Source: Fodinibius sediminis (GTDB lineage: Bacteria > Bacteroidota > Rhodothermia > Balneolales > Balneolaceae). Taken from it: a DNA stretch of 64,000 nt. The notes below the pieces were generated by a model that did not search any database, was not told where the DNA came from, and saw only the letters and a program-made list of their open reading frames with translations. The stretch spans positions 1 to 64,000 of the forward strand of contig NZ_FXTH01000007.1 of the NCBI RefSeq assembly GCF_900182555.1, read 5' to 3'. Of the stretch, positions 55,112 to 63,840 are shown piece after piece. Every line of letters starts with the position of its first letter. Within the stretch, counting starts at the first letter, position 1. Made by a program: the position numbers and the translations under genes.

Positions 55112-55375
55112 TTGATAGTGCTATCAGATAACAGTCCATATAAGAAGGAATTTTTTCGATTACTCAATAAAATTCGTTCAGAGGTTGAATCTCTGAACGG
55201 AAAGATTGAGGAGTTAGAGCAGGAAAACCGTCAGCTCAAATCAAAGCTTCGGGAAATTGAAGAAGGCCAAGCAGATATCTTTTCCGAAGTTTCAGAATCA
55301 GAACGGCTGGCCATACGCCACCAGGTGTTGGGATTGATTTCAAAAATTGACAATCATCTTGAAGACAACAAATGA
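55112..55375 (+). CDS. Small coiled-coil protein, possibly ZapB-like
   Basis: An 87-residue protein whose core (about 16-55) is a heptad-rich coiled coil with LNGKIEELEQENRQLKSKLR, as in ZapB and similar division proteins. No signal peptide or membrane helix is present. It sits between pheT (3-bp gap) and zapA (4-bp ATGA overlap), a position often taken by small hypothetical genes linked to ZapA. The start is a TTG at 55112 (or GTG 55118); no ATG is available nearby. The ZapB link is inferred from neighbour and fold, not from identity. Confidence 0.6.
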   Translation: MIVLSDNSPYKKEFFRLLNKIRSEVESLNGKIEELEQENRQLKSKLREIEEGQADIFSEVSESERLAIRHQVLGLISKIDNHLEDNK

Positions 55376-55665
55376 AATCTGTAAAAGTCACCATCTTAGG
55401 AAAACAATACCCGCTGAAGGTTGAAGATTCTGAAGAAGAAACCATCCAGCGTATTGCCCATTATGTAGACGACAAATTTCGGCAATACAAGAAAGAGCTC
55501 AACAAGCAGCCCGATACCACCGTGATGTCACTGGCAGCTCTTGCCATCGCCGAAGAGCTGTTTGAGGAACGCAAACAAAACAGAGAGCTCAACCAGCAGG
55601 AGAAAAAAGTGATGGACAAGGTCAATGAATCGCTGGAAGAGTTTGTCGACGAAATAGTATCCTGA
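55372..55665 (+). CDS. zapA: Cell division protein ZapA
   Basis: A 97-residue FtsZ-associated protein that bundles FtsZ filaments at the division ring. It begins KSVKVTILGKQYPLKVEDSE, a typical ZapA beta-hairpin start, followed by IQRIAHYVDDKFRQYKK and the helix VMSLAALAIAEELFEERKQN. The C-terminus forms a coiled coil. It overlaps the small ZapB-like gene by 4 bp. No gene for RNase Y lies between it and the phosphoesterase gene, although such an order (zapA-rny-ymdB) occurs in relatives, as I recall. Confidence 0.9.
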   Translation: MKSVKVTILGKQYPLKVEDSEEETIQRIAHYVDDKFRQYKKELNKQPDTTVMSLAALAIAEELFEERKQNRELNQQEKKVMDKVNESLEEFVDEIVS

Positions 55666-55751
55666 CCAAAATCTCATTCTGAGAAAGGCGTTATTATCCT
55701 TACCTTTCGGCTTTTAATTCAGCAAGGTCCCCTTGTTCAAATGTACAGTCT

Positions 55752-56573
55752 ATGTCAAAAGAATTGGTAAACATCCTTTTTGTAGGAGATATTGTCGGCG
55801 AACCCGGCCTCAGCCTGTTGGAGACCATCTTGCCCAGCCTGATTAAAAAGCATGATGCTGATTTTGTCATCGCCAACGGCGAGAATTCCCACAAGGGCAA
55901 AGGCATCAACCGCTCCATCATTCAACGGCTCTACAACCTTGGCGTCCACGTGATTACGGGCGGGAATCATTCTTTCGCAAAATGGAAAGTTTTTGACTAT
56001 ATGAAAGAAGATGGCAACATCCTCCGGCCCATGAATTACCCGACCGGCAACCCCGGGTATGGTTTTGGCATATATAACATAGACGGGATCGATCAGAAGA
56101 TAGGCGTGCTAAATTTACAGGGGCGGACATTTATGAATCCCATTGACGACCCCTTCTCTACCGCCGACTGGGTTATCGACCGCATGAAGGAGGAAACCGA
56201 CGTCATTTTTGTAGATTTCCATGCAGAAGCGACAGCAGAAAAATTAGCACTTGCATGGCACCTAGATGGAAAAATATCAGTATTTGTGGGTACCCACACC
56301 CACATACCCACCAATGATGCCCGACTATTCCCAAAGGGAACGGGCTACATCAGCGACGTGGGCATGACCGGCTCTTTCGATTCTGTGCTGGGGATGGATA
56401 AGAACACCTCCATGAAGCGCTTTAAGCTTGGCACCCCCCATCGGTATAAGCTTGCCAACGGCAATAATCATCTGTGTGCAATTACAGCTCGCGTTGATAC
56501 CTCCACGGGACATTGCCACCAGATTGAGCCCATTATTTATCCCGCTTTCCAAACGACCAAGGCTGAATCCTGA
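55752..56573 (+). CDS. ymdB: YmdB/TIGR00282-family metallophosphoesterase
   Basis: A 273-residue binuclear-metal phosphodiesterase. Five conserved blocks are present: FVGDIVGEPG, NGENSHKGKGIN, TGGNHSFAKWKVFDY, FVDFHAEATAEK and VGTHTHIPTND. The Bacillus protein hydrolyses 2',3'-cyclic nucleotides and influences biofilm and RNA processing via RNase Y. The gene lies 86 bp after zapA and is followed by lolD after 7 bp. Whether it acts on RNA metabolism here is inferred. The start ATG at 55752 gives the full family length. Confidence 0.92.
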   Translation: MSKELVNILFVGDIVGEPGLSLLETILPSLIKKHDADFVIANGENSHKGKGINRSIIQRLYNLGVHVITGGNHSFAKWKVFDYMKEDGNILRPMNYPTGNPGYGFGIYNIDGIDQKIGVLNLQGRTFMNPIDDPFSTADWVIDRMKEETDVIFVDFHAEATAEKLALAWHLDGKISVFVGTHTHIPTNDARLFPKGTGYISDVGMTGSFDSVLGMDKNTSMKRFKLGTPHRYKLANGNNHLCAITARVDTSTGHCHQIEPIIYPAFQTTKAES

Positions 56574-56580
56574 GCAAGCC

Positions 56581-57258
56581 ATGATTATTCTTGAGGCAAA
56601 AGATATTACCAAAACGTACGAGGAGGAGGGCCAGAAACCACTGACTGTCCTTAATGACGCCTCAATAGCGATTGAAAAGGGCTCCATTCTAACTGTTGTG
56701 GGAGCCAGCGGCTGCGGCAAAAGTACCCTCCTCCATATTTTGGGCGGACTTGATCAACCCAATGCGGGCACGGTTTCCTGGGACGGAACCTCCATTTATG
56801 CAATGAAACGCGAAGAGCTGGCTCGCTTCCGCAATAAAAACATGGGCTTTGTATTCCAGTTCCACCATCTGCTGCCTGAATTTACCGCCCTCGAAAATGT
56901 GATGATGCCCGCGCTGATCAAAGGCACCCCACCCGGGGCTACCAAGGAAAAAGCCCAGCTCCTTCTCTCTGATTTTGGCATCCTCGAGCGAGCTGAGCAC
57001 CGGCCCTCGCAACTTTCTGGGGGTGAGCAGCAGCGGGTGGCCATGGCAAGAGCCCTGATCAATGACCCCGACCTGATTCTTGCCGACGAACCTACCGGGA
57101 ATCTGGATGAGCGCAACACAGACATGCTGCTGGATTTTCTGTTCAACCTGCGGCAGGAACGCGAGCTCAGTATTCTGCTGATAACCCATGAAAAAAATAT
57201 TGCCGAGCGTTCGGATGTCATCTATGAACTATCGCACGGTAAATTACACGCACTTTAG
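56581..57258 (+). CDS. lolD: LolD-like ABC transporter ATP-binding protein
   Basis: A 225-residue ABC ATPase. The start is ATG 56581 (MIILEAKDITKTYEEE), since the longer open frame overlaps the preceding gene. Marks are Walker A GASGCGKST, the Q-loop region FVFQFHHLLPEFTA, signature LSGGEQQR and Walker B LILADEPTGNLDE. The LLPEFTALENVMMP segment fits the LolD branch, which drives release of lipoproteins from the inner membrane with LolC/LolE. No permease gene is adjacent, so the partner must lie elsewhere. MacB or FtsE-type alternatives are less likely. Confidence 0.88.
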   Translation: MIILEAKDITKTYEEEGQKPLTVLNDASIAIEKGSILTVVGASGCGKSTLLHILGGLDQPNAGTVSWDGTSIYAMKREELARFRNKNMGFVFQFHHLLPEFTALENVMMPALIKGTPPGATKEKAQLLLSDFGILERAEHRPSQLSGGEQQRVAMARALINDPDLILADEPTGNLDERNTDMLLDFLFNLRQERELSILLITHEKNIAERSDVIYELSHGKLHAL

Positions 57259-57324
57259 ATTTTGCTATCATCCAAAACAATCATATTTTTATCGACCTGT
57301 AATTAAGATTAACAACGATTTATC

Positions 57325-58014
57325 ATGTCCAAGAAACAGATACGAGAAGACTTAGAACGGGATCCGCTCCTGGAAACATTTTCCAAGGCCCAGAGCTTTT
57401 ATGATAACAACAAAACAACCGTCATCGGCGGTGTGCTCGCCGTTGTGCTGGCCATTGGCGGGCTAGTCGGCTATTACTATTATTCCGAAAACCAGGAAGA
57501 AAAAGCACAGCAGCTCATGGCTGATGCTTCAACTTATTATATGAACGGCGACTACGAAAAAGCCTTGCGTGGCTCAGATACAGATTTTACGGTGGGCTTT
57601 GAACAGATCATTAATAATTATTCGGGTACTGAAGCCGGTAATCTGGCCCACTACTATGCTTCTGTCAGTGAATATAACCTCGGAAATGTCGAGCAGGCTA
57701 TCTCCTATATCGAAGAATATGAGGTTCCAGAGGGTATCCTCGGCGTGGGCCCGATCTCGTTTCAGGCGGTACTGATGACGGATGCCGGCAATCATCAGAA
57801 AGCGGCTGAACTCTATGTTAAAGCTGCCGAATGGGATAAGAACGATTCCACCACCCCATACAATTACCTGGAGGCTGCCAATGCCTATTATGATGCAGGC
57901 AATAACGAAGAAGCCCGGAAATATGCACAGCTGGTAGTAGAACAGTACAGCAATAGTTCACAGGTTGCAGCGGCCCAGCGTCTGCTGGGGACACTTGCCG
58001 TAGCGGCTGAATAG
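57325..58014 (+). CDS. Single-pass membrane TPR protein (YfgM-like)
   Basis: A 229-residue protein with a short charged cytoplasmic start, one membrane helix (about residues 34-54, TVIGGVLAVVLAIGGLVGYY) and a soluble domain of tetratricopeptide-type helices (about 60-225, with AGNLAHYYASVSEYNLGN, NHQKAAELYVKAAEWDK and GNNEEARKYAQLVVEQYSN). The topology resembles YfgM, which assists exported-protein folding near the translocon. The periplasmic side faces out, so it is likely an assembly or chaperone factor. It closes the block with a bidirectional terminator. Confidence 0.85.
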   Translation: MSKKQIREDLERDPLLETFSKAQSFYDNNKTTVIGGVLAVVLAIGGLVGYYYYSENQEEKAQQLMADASTYYMNGDYEKALRGSDTDFTVGFEQIINNYSGTEAGNLAHYYASVSEYNLGNVEQAISYIEEYEVPEGILGVGPISFQAVLMTDAGNHQKAAELYVKAAEWDKNDSTTPYNYLEAANAYYDAGNNEEARKYAQLVVEQYSNSSQVAAAQRLLGTLAVAAE

Positions 58015-58045
58015 TCAAACCAAGATAACCATATTCTTCTATTAC

Positions 58046-58087
58046 AAAAAAAAAGGATCCATTCGCAAGAATGAATCCCTTTTTCTT
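58046..58087. terminator. Bidirectional terminator between convergent genes
   Basis: A ten-base stem (GGATCCATTC with GAATGAATCC, one mismatch) and a GCAA loop lie between an A run on the left and a CTTTTTCTTTTCTT run on the right. It should end both the TPR gene and the opposing Gfo/Idh/MocA gene. Confidence 0.88.
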
Positions 58088-58133
58088 TTCTTATTTGTCA
58101 TCGAGGCAACAACATGCCCCGGGCCTCCGATGC

Positions 58134-59297
58134 TCAGTCACTGGCCGGCGGGTCATACTTCATATCCACCCATGTTTTCTTTTTACCACTCTCAACAGCC
58201 TTGTGAATAAAGTGAACACCCCGGGCGCCATCCTGAACAGTTGGAAAATCCAGTGATAATTCGTCCGGCTCCTCCCCCTTAAGGCGTGCTGCGAGCACAT
58301 CCGCCACATTGGAATAGATATTCGCAAAGGCTTCAATGAATCCTTCGGGATGTCCCGGGGGGATGCGGTTCCCGGCTTCGGCTGCTTCCGACAGGTACGG
58401 GTTTCCACGCTTGTAGATTTCCTCGGGACCGTCTGAATATTTCACATGCAGGTAGTTTGGATTCTCCTGCGACCACTCGAGTGCGGCCTCATCGCCGTAT
58501 AAACGGATATTCAAATCATTTTCATCGCCCACAGAGATTTGTGACACATAAAGGATACCACGCAGACCCTCTTCGTAGTGCACCAGCATATTGGCATCGT
58601 CTTCAAGCTCTCGTCCCTCTCCAAAACTGTGGATATCGGCATAAAGTTCTTTCATCTGCTGGCCGGTGATATATTCCACCAGGTTTTCCGCATGGGTTCC
58701 AATATCCCCAATCGCCGAGGAAATACCGGCTTTGTCAGGATCCAATCGCCAGATTTCATCATCATTGGTGTCTGAAAGCCAGCCCTGGGGATATTCCACA
58801 ACCACCTTGCGCAGGTTTCCCAATTTGCCATCAGCTACCATCTTCCTGGCTTCCTTTACCATGGGATAGCCGGTATAATTATGCGTCAAGGCGAAAATGA
58901 TGTCATGGTCGCTGACCAGGCGGCACAGCTCTTCAGCTTCCTCAATGGTATTCGTCATTGGCTTGTCGCAAACAATGTGAATGCCCGCTTCAATAAAGGC
59001 CTTGGCCACCGGAAAGTGCATGTGATTCGGGGTGGTAATGCTTACAAAATCGATACGCTCTGCAGCGGGGAGTTCGGATTCTTTTTCAGCCATTTCCTGG
59101 TAGGAATCATAAACCCGTTCCTCCGAGAGATGCAACTTCCTGCCCATTTTTCTAGATTTTTCAGGCTTGGATGAGAATGCCCCTGCAACCAGCTCGATCT
59201 TCCCGTCCAGAGCAGCTGCCATGCGGTGCACCTCACCAATAAATGCACCGGGACCGCCACCGACCATTCCGTAACGAATCTTTCGATCTAAATCCAT
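58134..59297 (-). CDS. Gfo/Idh/MocA family oxidoreductase
   Basis: A 387-residue cytoplasmic NAD(P)-dependent dehydrogenase. The Rossmann domain begins YGMVGGGPGAFIGEVHRMAA, with DFVSITTPNHMHFPVAKAF and the catalytic HIVCDKPMTNTIEEAEEL (EKP-type Lys). The GDIGTHAENLVEYITGQQM segment is typical of the C-terminal alpha/beta domain. Such enzymes oxidise or reduce sugars, inositols and related 3-keto compounds. It is divergent from a GMC oxidoreductase/subunit-3 pair, a combination often seen in 3-keto-sugar metabolism. The substrate is unknown. Confidence 0.9.
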   Translation of the reverse strand: MDLDRKIRYGMVGGGPGAFIGEVHRMAAALDGKIELVAGAFSSKPEKSRKMGRKLHLSEERVYDSYQEMAEKESELPAAERIDFVSITTPNHMHFPVAKAFIEAGIHIVCDKPMTNTIEEAEELCRLVSDHDIIFALTHNYTGYPMVKEARKMVADGKLGNLRKVVVEYPQGWLSDTNDDEIWRLDPDKAGISSAIGDIGTHAENLVEYITGQQMKELYADIHSFGEGRELEDDANMLVHYEEGLRGILYVSQISVGDENDLNIRLYGDEAALEWSQENPNYLHVKYSDGPEEIYKRGNPYLSEAAEAGNRIPPGHPEGFIEAFANIYSNVADVLAARLKGEEPDELSLDFPTVQDGARGVHFIHKAVESGKKKTWVDMKYDPPASD

Positions 59298-59479
59298 AAT
59301 TGAGTAAAATTTAGCTTCTTTAACATTATTTTATCTGTGTTTTAATAAGCACTTTTGGTCATTAAATTGCAAAAAAAATAGCAACCGCGAAAAATCCCAT
59401 AAACTGATGCAAAATTCTTGCAAATATGCTTTCGCTCATCTATGTTAGCATAGCAAGATATTTAATTCAAAATAAGATC

Positions 59480-61198
59480 ATGGAAAATAAGAACTATTAC
59501 ATTTCTAACCCCCCGGAGGAATACGATGCTATTGTTATAGGATCAGGTATTTCCGGCGGATGGGCCGCAAAAGAGCTGACAGAAAAGGGACTCAAAACCC
59601 TGGTCCTGGAACGGGGCCGCGATGTGAAGCATGGGGAGGATTATGACACAGAGCATATGCCGCCCTGGGAAGCTAAATTCCGGGGGCAGGGCGATCGTAA
59701 GCTTCTTGAAGAGGAATATCCCATGCAGCTTCGATCAAATGTAATAAATGAATATAATTATCACTTTTTCGTCAATGATAAAAAACATCCCTATCAGACG
59801 GATGATGAAAACCCGTTTTTATGGGTTCGCGGCTACCAGGTTGGAGGACGCTCTCTGACATGGGGCCGGCAGACCTACCGCTGGAGTGATCTCGATTTTG
59901 AAGCCAATCGCAGAGAAGGCATTGCGGTGGATTGGCCTATCCGCTATAAGGATATTGCTCCCTGGTATGATTATGTAGAAGAATTTATTGGTGTCAGTGG
60001 ACAGGCCGAGGGCCTTGAGCATCTGCCCGACAGCAAATTTCTGCCCCCCATGGATCTCAATTGTGTTGAAAAGGATGTCAAGGAGAAAATTGAAAGCAAT
60101 TTTGAGTATCGGCATATGACCATTGGCCGATGTGCGGTATTGACAGAACCTCACAAAGGCCGTGGCGCCTGTCACTACTGCGGACCCTGTTCAAGGGGTT
60201 GCAGCGTGGGCGCCTACTTTTCGAGCCAAAGCAGCACTCTCCCTGCCGCCCGTAAAACCGGTAACCTTACCCTGCGGCCGAACAGTATTGTACACAGCAT
60301 CATTTATGATAAAGAAACAAACCGTGCCACCGGCGTGCGTGTCATCGATCGGCTGACCAAGGAATCCAGGGAATTTCATGCCAAGGTTGTCTTTTTGAAT
60401 GCGTCTGCCCTGGGCAGCACCCAGATTATGCTCAATTCAACCTCGGATGCTTTTCCCAATGGCATCGCTAACTCCAGCGGGGTTCTGGGACATTACCTCA
60501 TGGATCATCACTTTCGCGTAGGAGCTTCAGGTCTCTTTGAAGGCTATGAAGATAGCTACTACCATGGAAACCGCCCCAACGGTATCTACATCCCGCGGTT
60601 CCGTAACATCAACGAGCAGACCAAGCAGGATAACTTTGTACGGGGGTACGGCTTCCAGGGTGGTGCATCACGACCAAGCTGGGGACGGGGTACTTCCATG
60701 CAGGGCTTCGGAAAAGATTTTAAGAAAAAACTCAGGGATCCCGGACCCTGGCATTTCGGGATGACCGCCTTCGGTGAAATTCTTCCGTATGAAGACAACC
60801 ACGTAAGGCTGAGCCCCGACAAGACCGATGACTGGGATATTCCCCAGCTTGAAATTCATGCCTCTATCAAGGAGAATGAAGAAAATATGCGCGAGGACAT
60901 GGCGCAAACCGCCGTGGAAATGCTGGAGGCTGCAGGTGGTAAAGATGTCAGTCCCTACTTCGGCGAGTACCTGGTGGGCGAGGGAATCCATGAGATGGGA
61001 ACCGCACGCATGGGACGGGATCCCGAAACATCCGTTCTCAATGCTCATAACCAGACGCATGACGTGCCAAACCTTTTTGTCACCGATGGGGCCTGCATGA
61101 CGTCAGCAGCCTGCCAGAACCCATCACTGACGTATATGGCCTTGACCGCCCGGGCCGTTGATTTTGCCGTGAATGAAATGAATAAAGGAAATCTCTAA
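59480..61198 (+). CDS. GMC-family oxidoreductase with iron-sulfur-like cysteine cluster
   Basis: A 572-residue FAD-dependent dehydrogenase of the large-subunit type paired with a gluconate 2-dehydrogenase subunit 3. The start is ATG 59480 (MENKNYYISN). It has the FAD-binding DAIVIGSGISGGWAAKEL (about 16-33) and a C-terminal GIHEMGTARMGRD and SAACQNPSLTYMALT, containing the His/Asn active-site pair. Residues 231-241 (CHYCGPCSRGC) place four Cys in a CxxCxxCxxxC pattern, as in FAD glucose dehydrogenases carrying a 3Fe-4S cluster. It likely oxidises sugars or glucosides (perhaps at C3) and passes electrons on. No cytochrome partner is encoded nearby. Confidence 0.88.
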   Translation: MENKNYYISNPPEEYDAIVIGSGISGGWAAKELTEKGLKTLVLERGRDVKHGEDYDTEHMPPWEAKFRGQGDRKLLEEEYPMQLRSNVINEYNYHFFVNDKKHPYQTDDENPFLWVRGYQVGGRSLTWGRQTYRWSDLDFEANRREGIAVDWPIRYKDIAPWYDYVEEFIGVSGQAEGLEHLPDSKFLPPMDLNCVEKDVKEKIESNFEYRHMTIGRCAVLTEPHKGRGACHYCGPCSRGCSVGAYFSSQSSTLPAARKTGNLTLRPNSIVHSIIYDKETNRATGVRVIDRLTKESREFHAKVVFLNASALGSTQIMLNSTSDAFPNGIANSSGVLGHYLMDHHFRVGASGLFEGYEDSYYHGNRPNGIYIPRFRNINEQTKQDNFVRGYGFQGGASRPSWGRGTSMQGFGKDFKKKLRDPGPWHFGMTAFGEILPYEDNHVRLSPDKTDDWDIPQLEIHASIKENEENMREDMAQTAVEMLEAAGGKDVSPYFGEYLVGEGIHEMGTARMGRDPETSVLNAHNQTHDVPNLFVTDGACMTSAACQNPSLTYMALTARAVDFAVNEMNKGNL

Positions 61199-61282
61199 CA
61201 TAGTACATTTGAGTTTCTGGGGCCTGAATCTCCCGATGACTGCCTCAGTTGCCCGTTTACTATTTAAACCCAAGAACCAACT

Positions 61283-61864
61283 ATGGACAGACGTGAAGCC
61301 ATAAAACGACTTGCCTTTTTGAGCGGGGGAGCCCTCTCTCTTTCCACCGTCGCCGGTATCATGGGCGGTTGTACAAGTAAGAGCAACAGTAGCGGAAGTT
61401 TCTCCCCTCAAACATTGACCGATGCGCAAAATGATCTGGTTATCCAGTTGTCCGAGCGCATTATTCCTGCTACTGATACACCCGGTGCCCAGGCAGCCAG
61501 GGTCAATGAATACATCGACTTGATGCTTACAGAGTGGAATACCAAGGAAGAACGGGAACATTTTCTCGACGGACTTGATCGCGTCAATGAACTCAGCAAC
61601 CAGCAGTACGACCATGATTTCATCGACCTTGAAGAAGCGGATCAGATTGCCCTGCTGGAAGAACTGGAACAACAGGCCCTTGATGAGCCGAATCCTGTGC
61701 CCGACTCCGATCTCAAGCCCTTCTTTGACATGATGAAGGAGTTCACCGTCGTCGGATATTATACTTCTGAGATCGGTGCTTCAGAAGAATTGAATTTAAA
61801 CCTTATCCCGGGCTATTACGATGCCTGTCTCCCCTACTCCGAAGTGGGACGTGCATGGTCGTAA
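61283..61864 (+). CDS. Gluconate 2-dehydrogenase subunit 3 family protein
   Basis: A 193-residue small subunit with a Tat-like signal (MDRREAIKRLAFLSGG), followed by a hydrophobic stretch and a lipobox-like GGCTSK. The mature part has QNDLVIQLSERIIPATDTPG and AGAARVNEYIDLML-like AARVNEYIDLMLTEWN, typical of this family, and the C-terminal GYYTSEIGA and YDACLPYSEVGRAWS. In known systems it guides assembly and Tat export of the GMC large subunit (hitchhiking, since the large subunit lacks its own signal). It is 84 bp after the GMC gene in the same unit. Confidence 0.9.
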   Translation: MDRREAIKRLAFLSGGALSLSTVAGIMGGCTSKSNSSGSFSPQTLTDAQNDLVIQLSERIIPATDTPGAQAARVNEYIDLMLTEWNTKEEREHFLDGLDRVNELSNQQYDHDFIDLEEADQIALLEELEQQALDEPNPVPDSDLKPFFDMMKEFTVVGYYTSEIGASEELNLNLIPGYYDACLPYSEVGRAWS

Positions 61865-61950
61865 CCCATAGGCCCCTCACCTTTTGAAGCCATCCTGCTG
61901 GTCATTGCTCACAAGTGGGGTGGCTTTACTGCATCCATGATGTGATAGTA

Positions 61951-63666
61951 TCACCAGGATATGGAGGGGACAATGCTTATTTCCCTAATCAAATAGGGCT
62001 CACTCTCATTACCGAGTTCATCGACCAGCGAAACAGCTGCCCCGGTAAATGTCCCATGGCCATTGGTTTCCGGCAATCTGATATTTTGCTGTGATCCCGG
62101 GTAGATCGCTATTTCCCAGTGCGATCCGTATCGCTTCTTGACAACCCACAGCCAGGGCTCTTTCTCCCCGCGATCGTCCGGGTACGCACGTAGCAGAAAT
62201 TGATCATCCATCTTCAGGGCCTGCACATTCGGACGTTTTGGCAGTGAGTCTGTCAGCCAGTGCGTAGCCGGTACCAGGGCTTCACCAGGATAAAGCCCGG
62301 CAAGCGGAGGATTGCTGTTTCCATCGGGCATCAGGGCCTTCATGCTAAAGTGAATACTTCCGCTTGCTCCGGGGTGACTGCGGGCAATCTGCACCTGTTG
62401 TTCAATTTCCCGCTCGGGCCATGCATTGGATTTGGATTGAAGGCGGCTCGTATAGATACCCGGCCACAAGTGCCGTTCTTTGTTATTTTGCTGATGCCAC
62501 CATTCCAGCAGAACGGGAAAACTCTGGGCTTCCTGGGCTACAGGCCAATATAACTGGGGGGCCAGGTAATCGACCCATCCCTCCTGCAGCCATTTCCGGG
62601 CATCGGCGTAAATTCTGTTGAAGGCATCCAGCCCCTTGATTTGTTTGGGATGACCCGGCCGCCAGATGCCGAACGGCGATATTCCAAAGCGGATGTGGGG
62701 ATCAATAAGCTTAATCTCACTGTTCAAACGTTTAATAAAATCATTGACATTCTCTCTCCGCCAGTCATCCCGCTGCCGGCCTCTGTTTCTTTTCCTGTGC
62801 CGACCAAAAGAATGTCCGTCGGGGAAAGGAAGAAATTTTCCATTTTCCATGCGCTTTGGATAGGGATAGAAATAATCGTCCAGGTGAACCCCGTCAATGT
62901 CATAGCGCCGGACAACATCAGTGATAATATTGATGGAATACTGTTGAACCTTTTCTTGTCCCGGATCCAGCCACAAATAATCACCATACTGTACCACCAT
63001 CTCTGGATGGAGATTTTTGATATGATCAGGAGCCAGTCCGCTATCCGCAGACGGATGGTAGGCACGGAAAGGATTAAACCAGGCATGCAGTTCCAAGCCC
63101 CGCTGGTGAGCTTCCTTTACTGCAAACTTCAGCGGGTCATAGAAAGGTTCCGGAGCCTTGCCCTGGCGACCGGTCAGGTATTCAGACCAGGGCTCAAAAG
63201 GCGAATGATAAAAGGCGTCTGCAGCAGGTCGTACCTGCAGGATTATGGCGTTCATATTCATTCCCACAGCGCGATCCATCATCGTTTTGAGCTCCTCTTT
63301 CTGATGGTCCACGGAGAGTCCCGGCTCTGAGGGCCAGTCAATATTATCCACCGTAGCGATCCAGACCCCTCGGAATTCACGAGGGGTTTCAGGAAGGTTG
63401 TTATAAGGAGCCCGAAGTGTGTAAGTGGCATAAGGAGCCGCAGGCTCCTCCGGCAACTGCTCCCCCGGGGGTTCCTCATCAGCTGAATCATCCTCCGACG
63501 GTGTCTCAGGCTCAACCTGTTCAGGCTCTTTTTGAGAACCTTCTGTTATAACAGCTCTGGGAGACGAACACCCCAGGAAAAGAACCATAAGCATGGCTAA
63601 CAGGATCCATCCCGATACCTGCGCCTTTCTATTGGATATATTCTGGCCAGAACCCTGATTACTCAT
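61951..63666 (-). CDS. GHL10/DUF187-type glycoside hydrolase lipoprotein
   Basis: A 571-residue outer-membrane or periplasmic lipoprotein. The lipobox is LFLGCSS near residue 33 after an unusually long n-region (an alternative start at Met25 is possible). A Pro/Glu-rich linker (about 45-80) joins it to a TIM-barrel domain with EFRGVWIATVDNIDWP, NAIILQVRPAADAFY, LHAWFNPFRAYH and VHLDDYFYPYP, the PF02638-type signature also found in YngK. A C-terminal beta domain follows. These proteins are probably glycoside hydrolases acting on peptidoglycan or envelope glycans, but activity is not established. It is convergent with the subunit-3 gene (86-bp gap). Confidence 0.88.
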   Translation of the reverse strand: MSNQGSGQNISNRKAQVSGWILLAMLMVLFLGCSSPRAVITEGSQKEPEQVEPETPSEDDSADEEPPGEQLPEEPAAPYATYTLRAPYNNLPETPREFRGVWIATVDNIDWPSEPGLSVDHQKEELKTMMDRAVGMNMNAIILQVRPAADAFYHSPFEPWSEYLTGRQGKAPEPFYDPLKFAVKEAHQRGLELHAWFNPFRAYHPSADSGLAPDHIKNLHPEMVVQYGDYLWLDPGQEKVQQYSINIITDVVRRYDIDGVHLDDYFYPYPKRMENGKFLPFPDGHSFGRHRKRNRGRQRDDWRRENVNDFIKRLNSEIKLIDPHIRFGISPFGIWRPGHPKQIKGLDAFNRIYADARKWLQEGWVDYLAPQLYWPVAQEAQSFPVLLEWWHQQNNKERHLWPGIYTSRLQSKSNAWPEREIEQQVQIARSHPGASGSIHFSMKALMPDGNSNPPLAGLYPGEALVPATHWLTDSLPKRPNVQALKMDDQFLLRAYPDDRGEKEPWLWVVKKRYGSHWEIAIYPGSQQNIRLPETNGHGTFTGAAVSLVDELGNESEPYLIREISIVPSISW

Positions 63667-63718
63667 GAATAATTATAATACTAATGATTTTTAGCCATCT
63701 TTCCTGGTCTGTCTTCAT

Positions 63719-63741
63719 CTTGGGTATCCGTACCACCCAAG
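63719..63741. repeat. Inverted repeat between the GHL10 and UnbV genes
   Basis: CTTGGGT (63719-63725) and ACCCAAG (63735-63741) form a 7-bp stem with a 9-base loop. There is no T run in either direction, so a terminator is doubtful; its role is unknown. Confidence 0.4.
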
Positions 63742-63840
63742 TGCCCCAGCTCGCCAAAGTGATCCAGAATGCTTTAACAAGCAGAAAATGTCTCGGTATA
63801 CCCTCAAGGCCGTTCAAAATATCATAAATTTCTCCCTATT

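Noticed and set aside
55666-55751. 6S RNA downstream of zapA.
   Set aside because: The gap is only 86 bp, shorter than the usual about 180-nt RNA, and no fold was seen.
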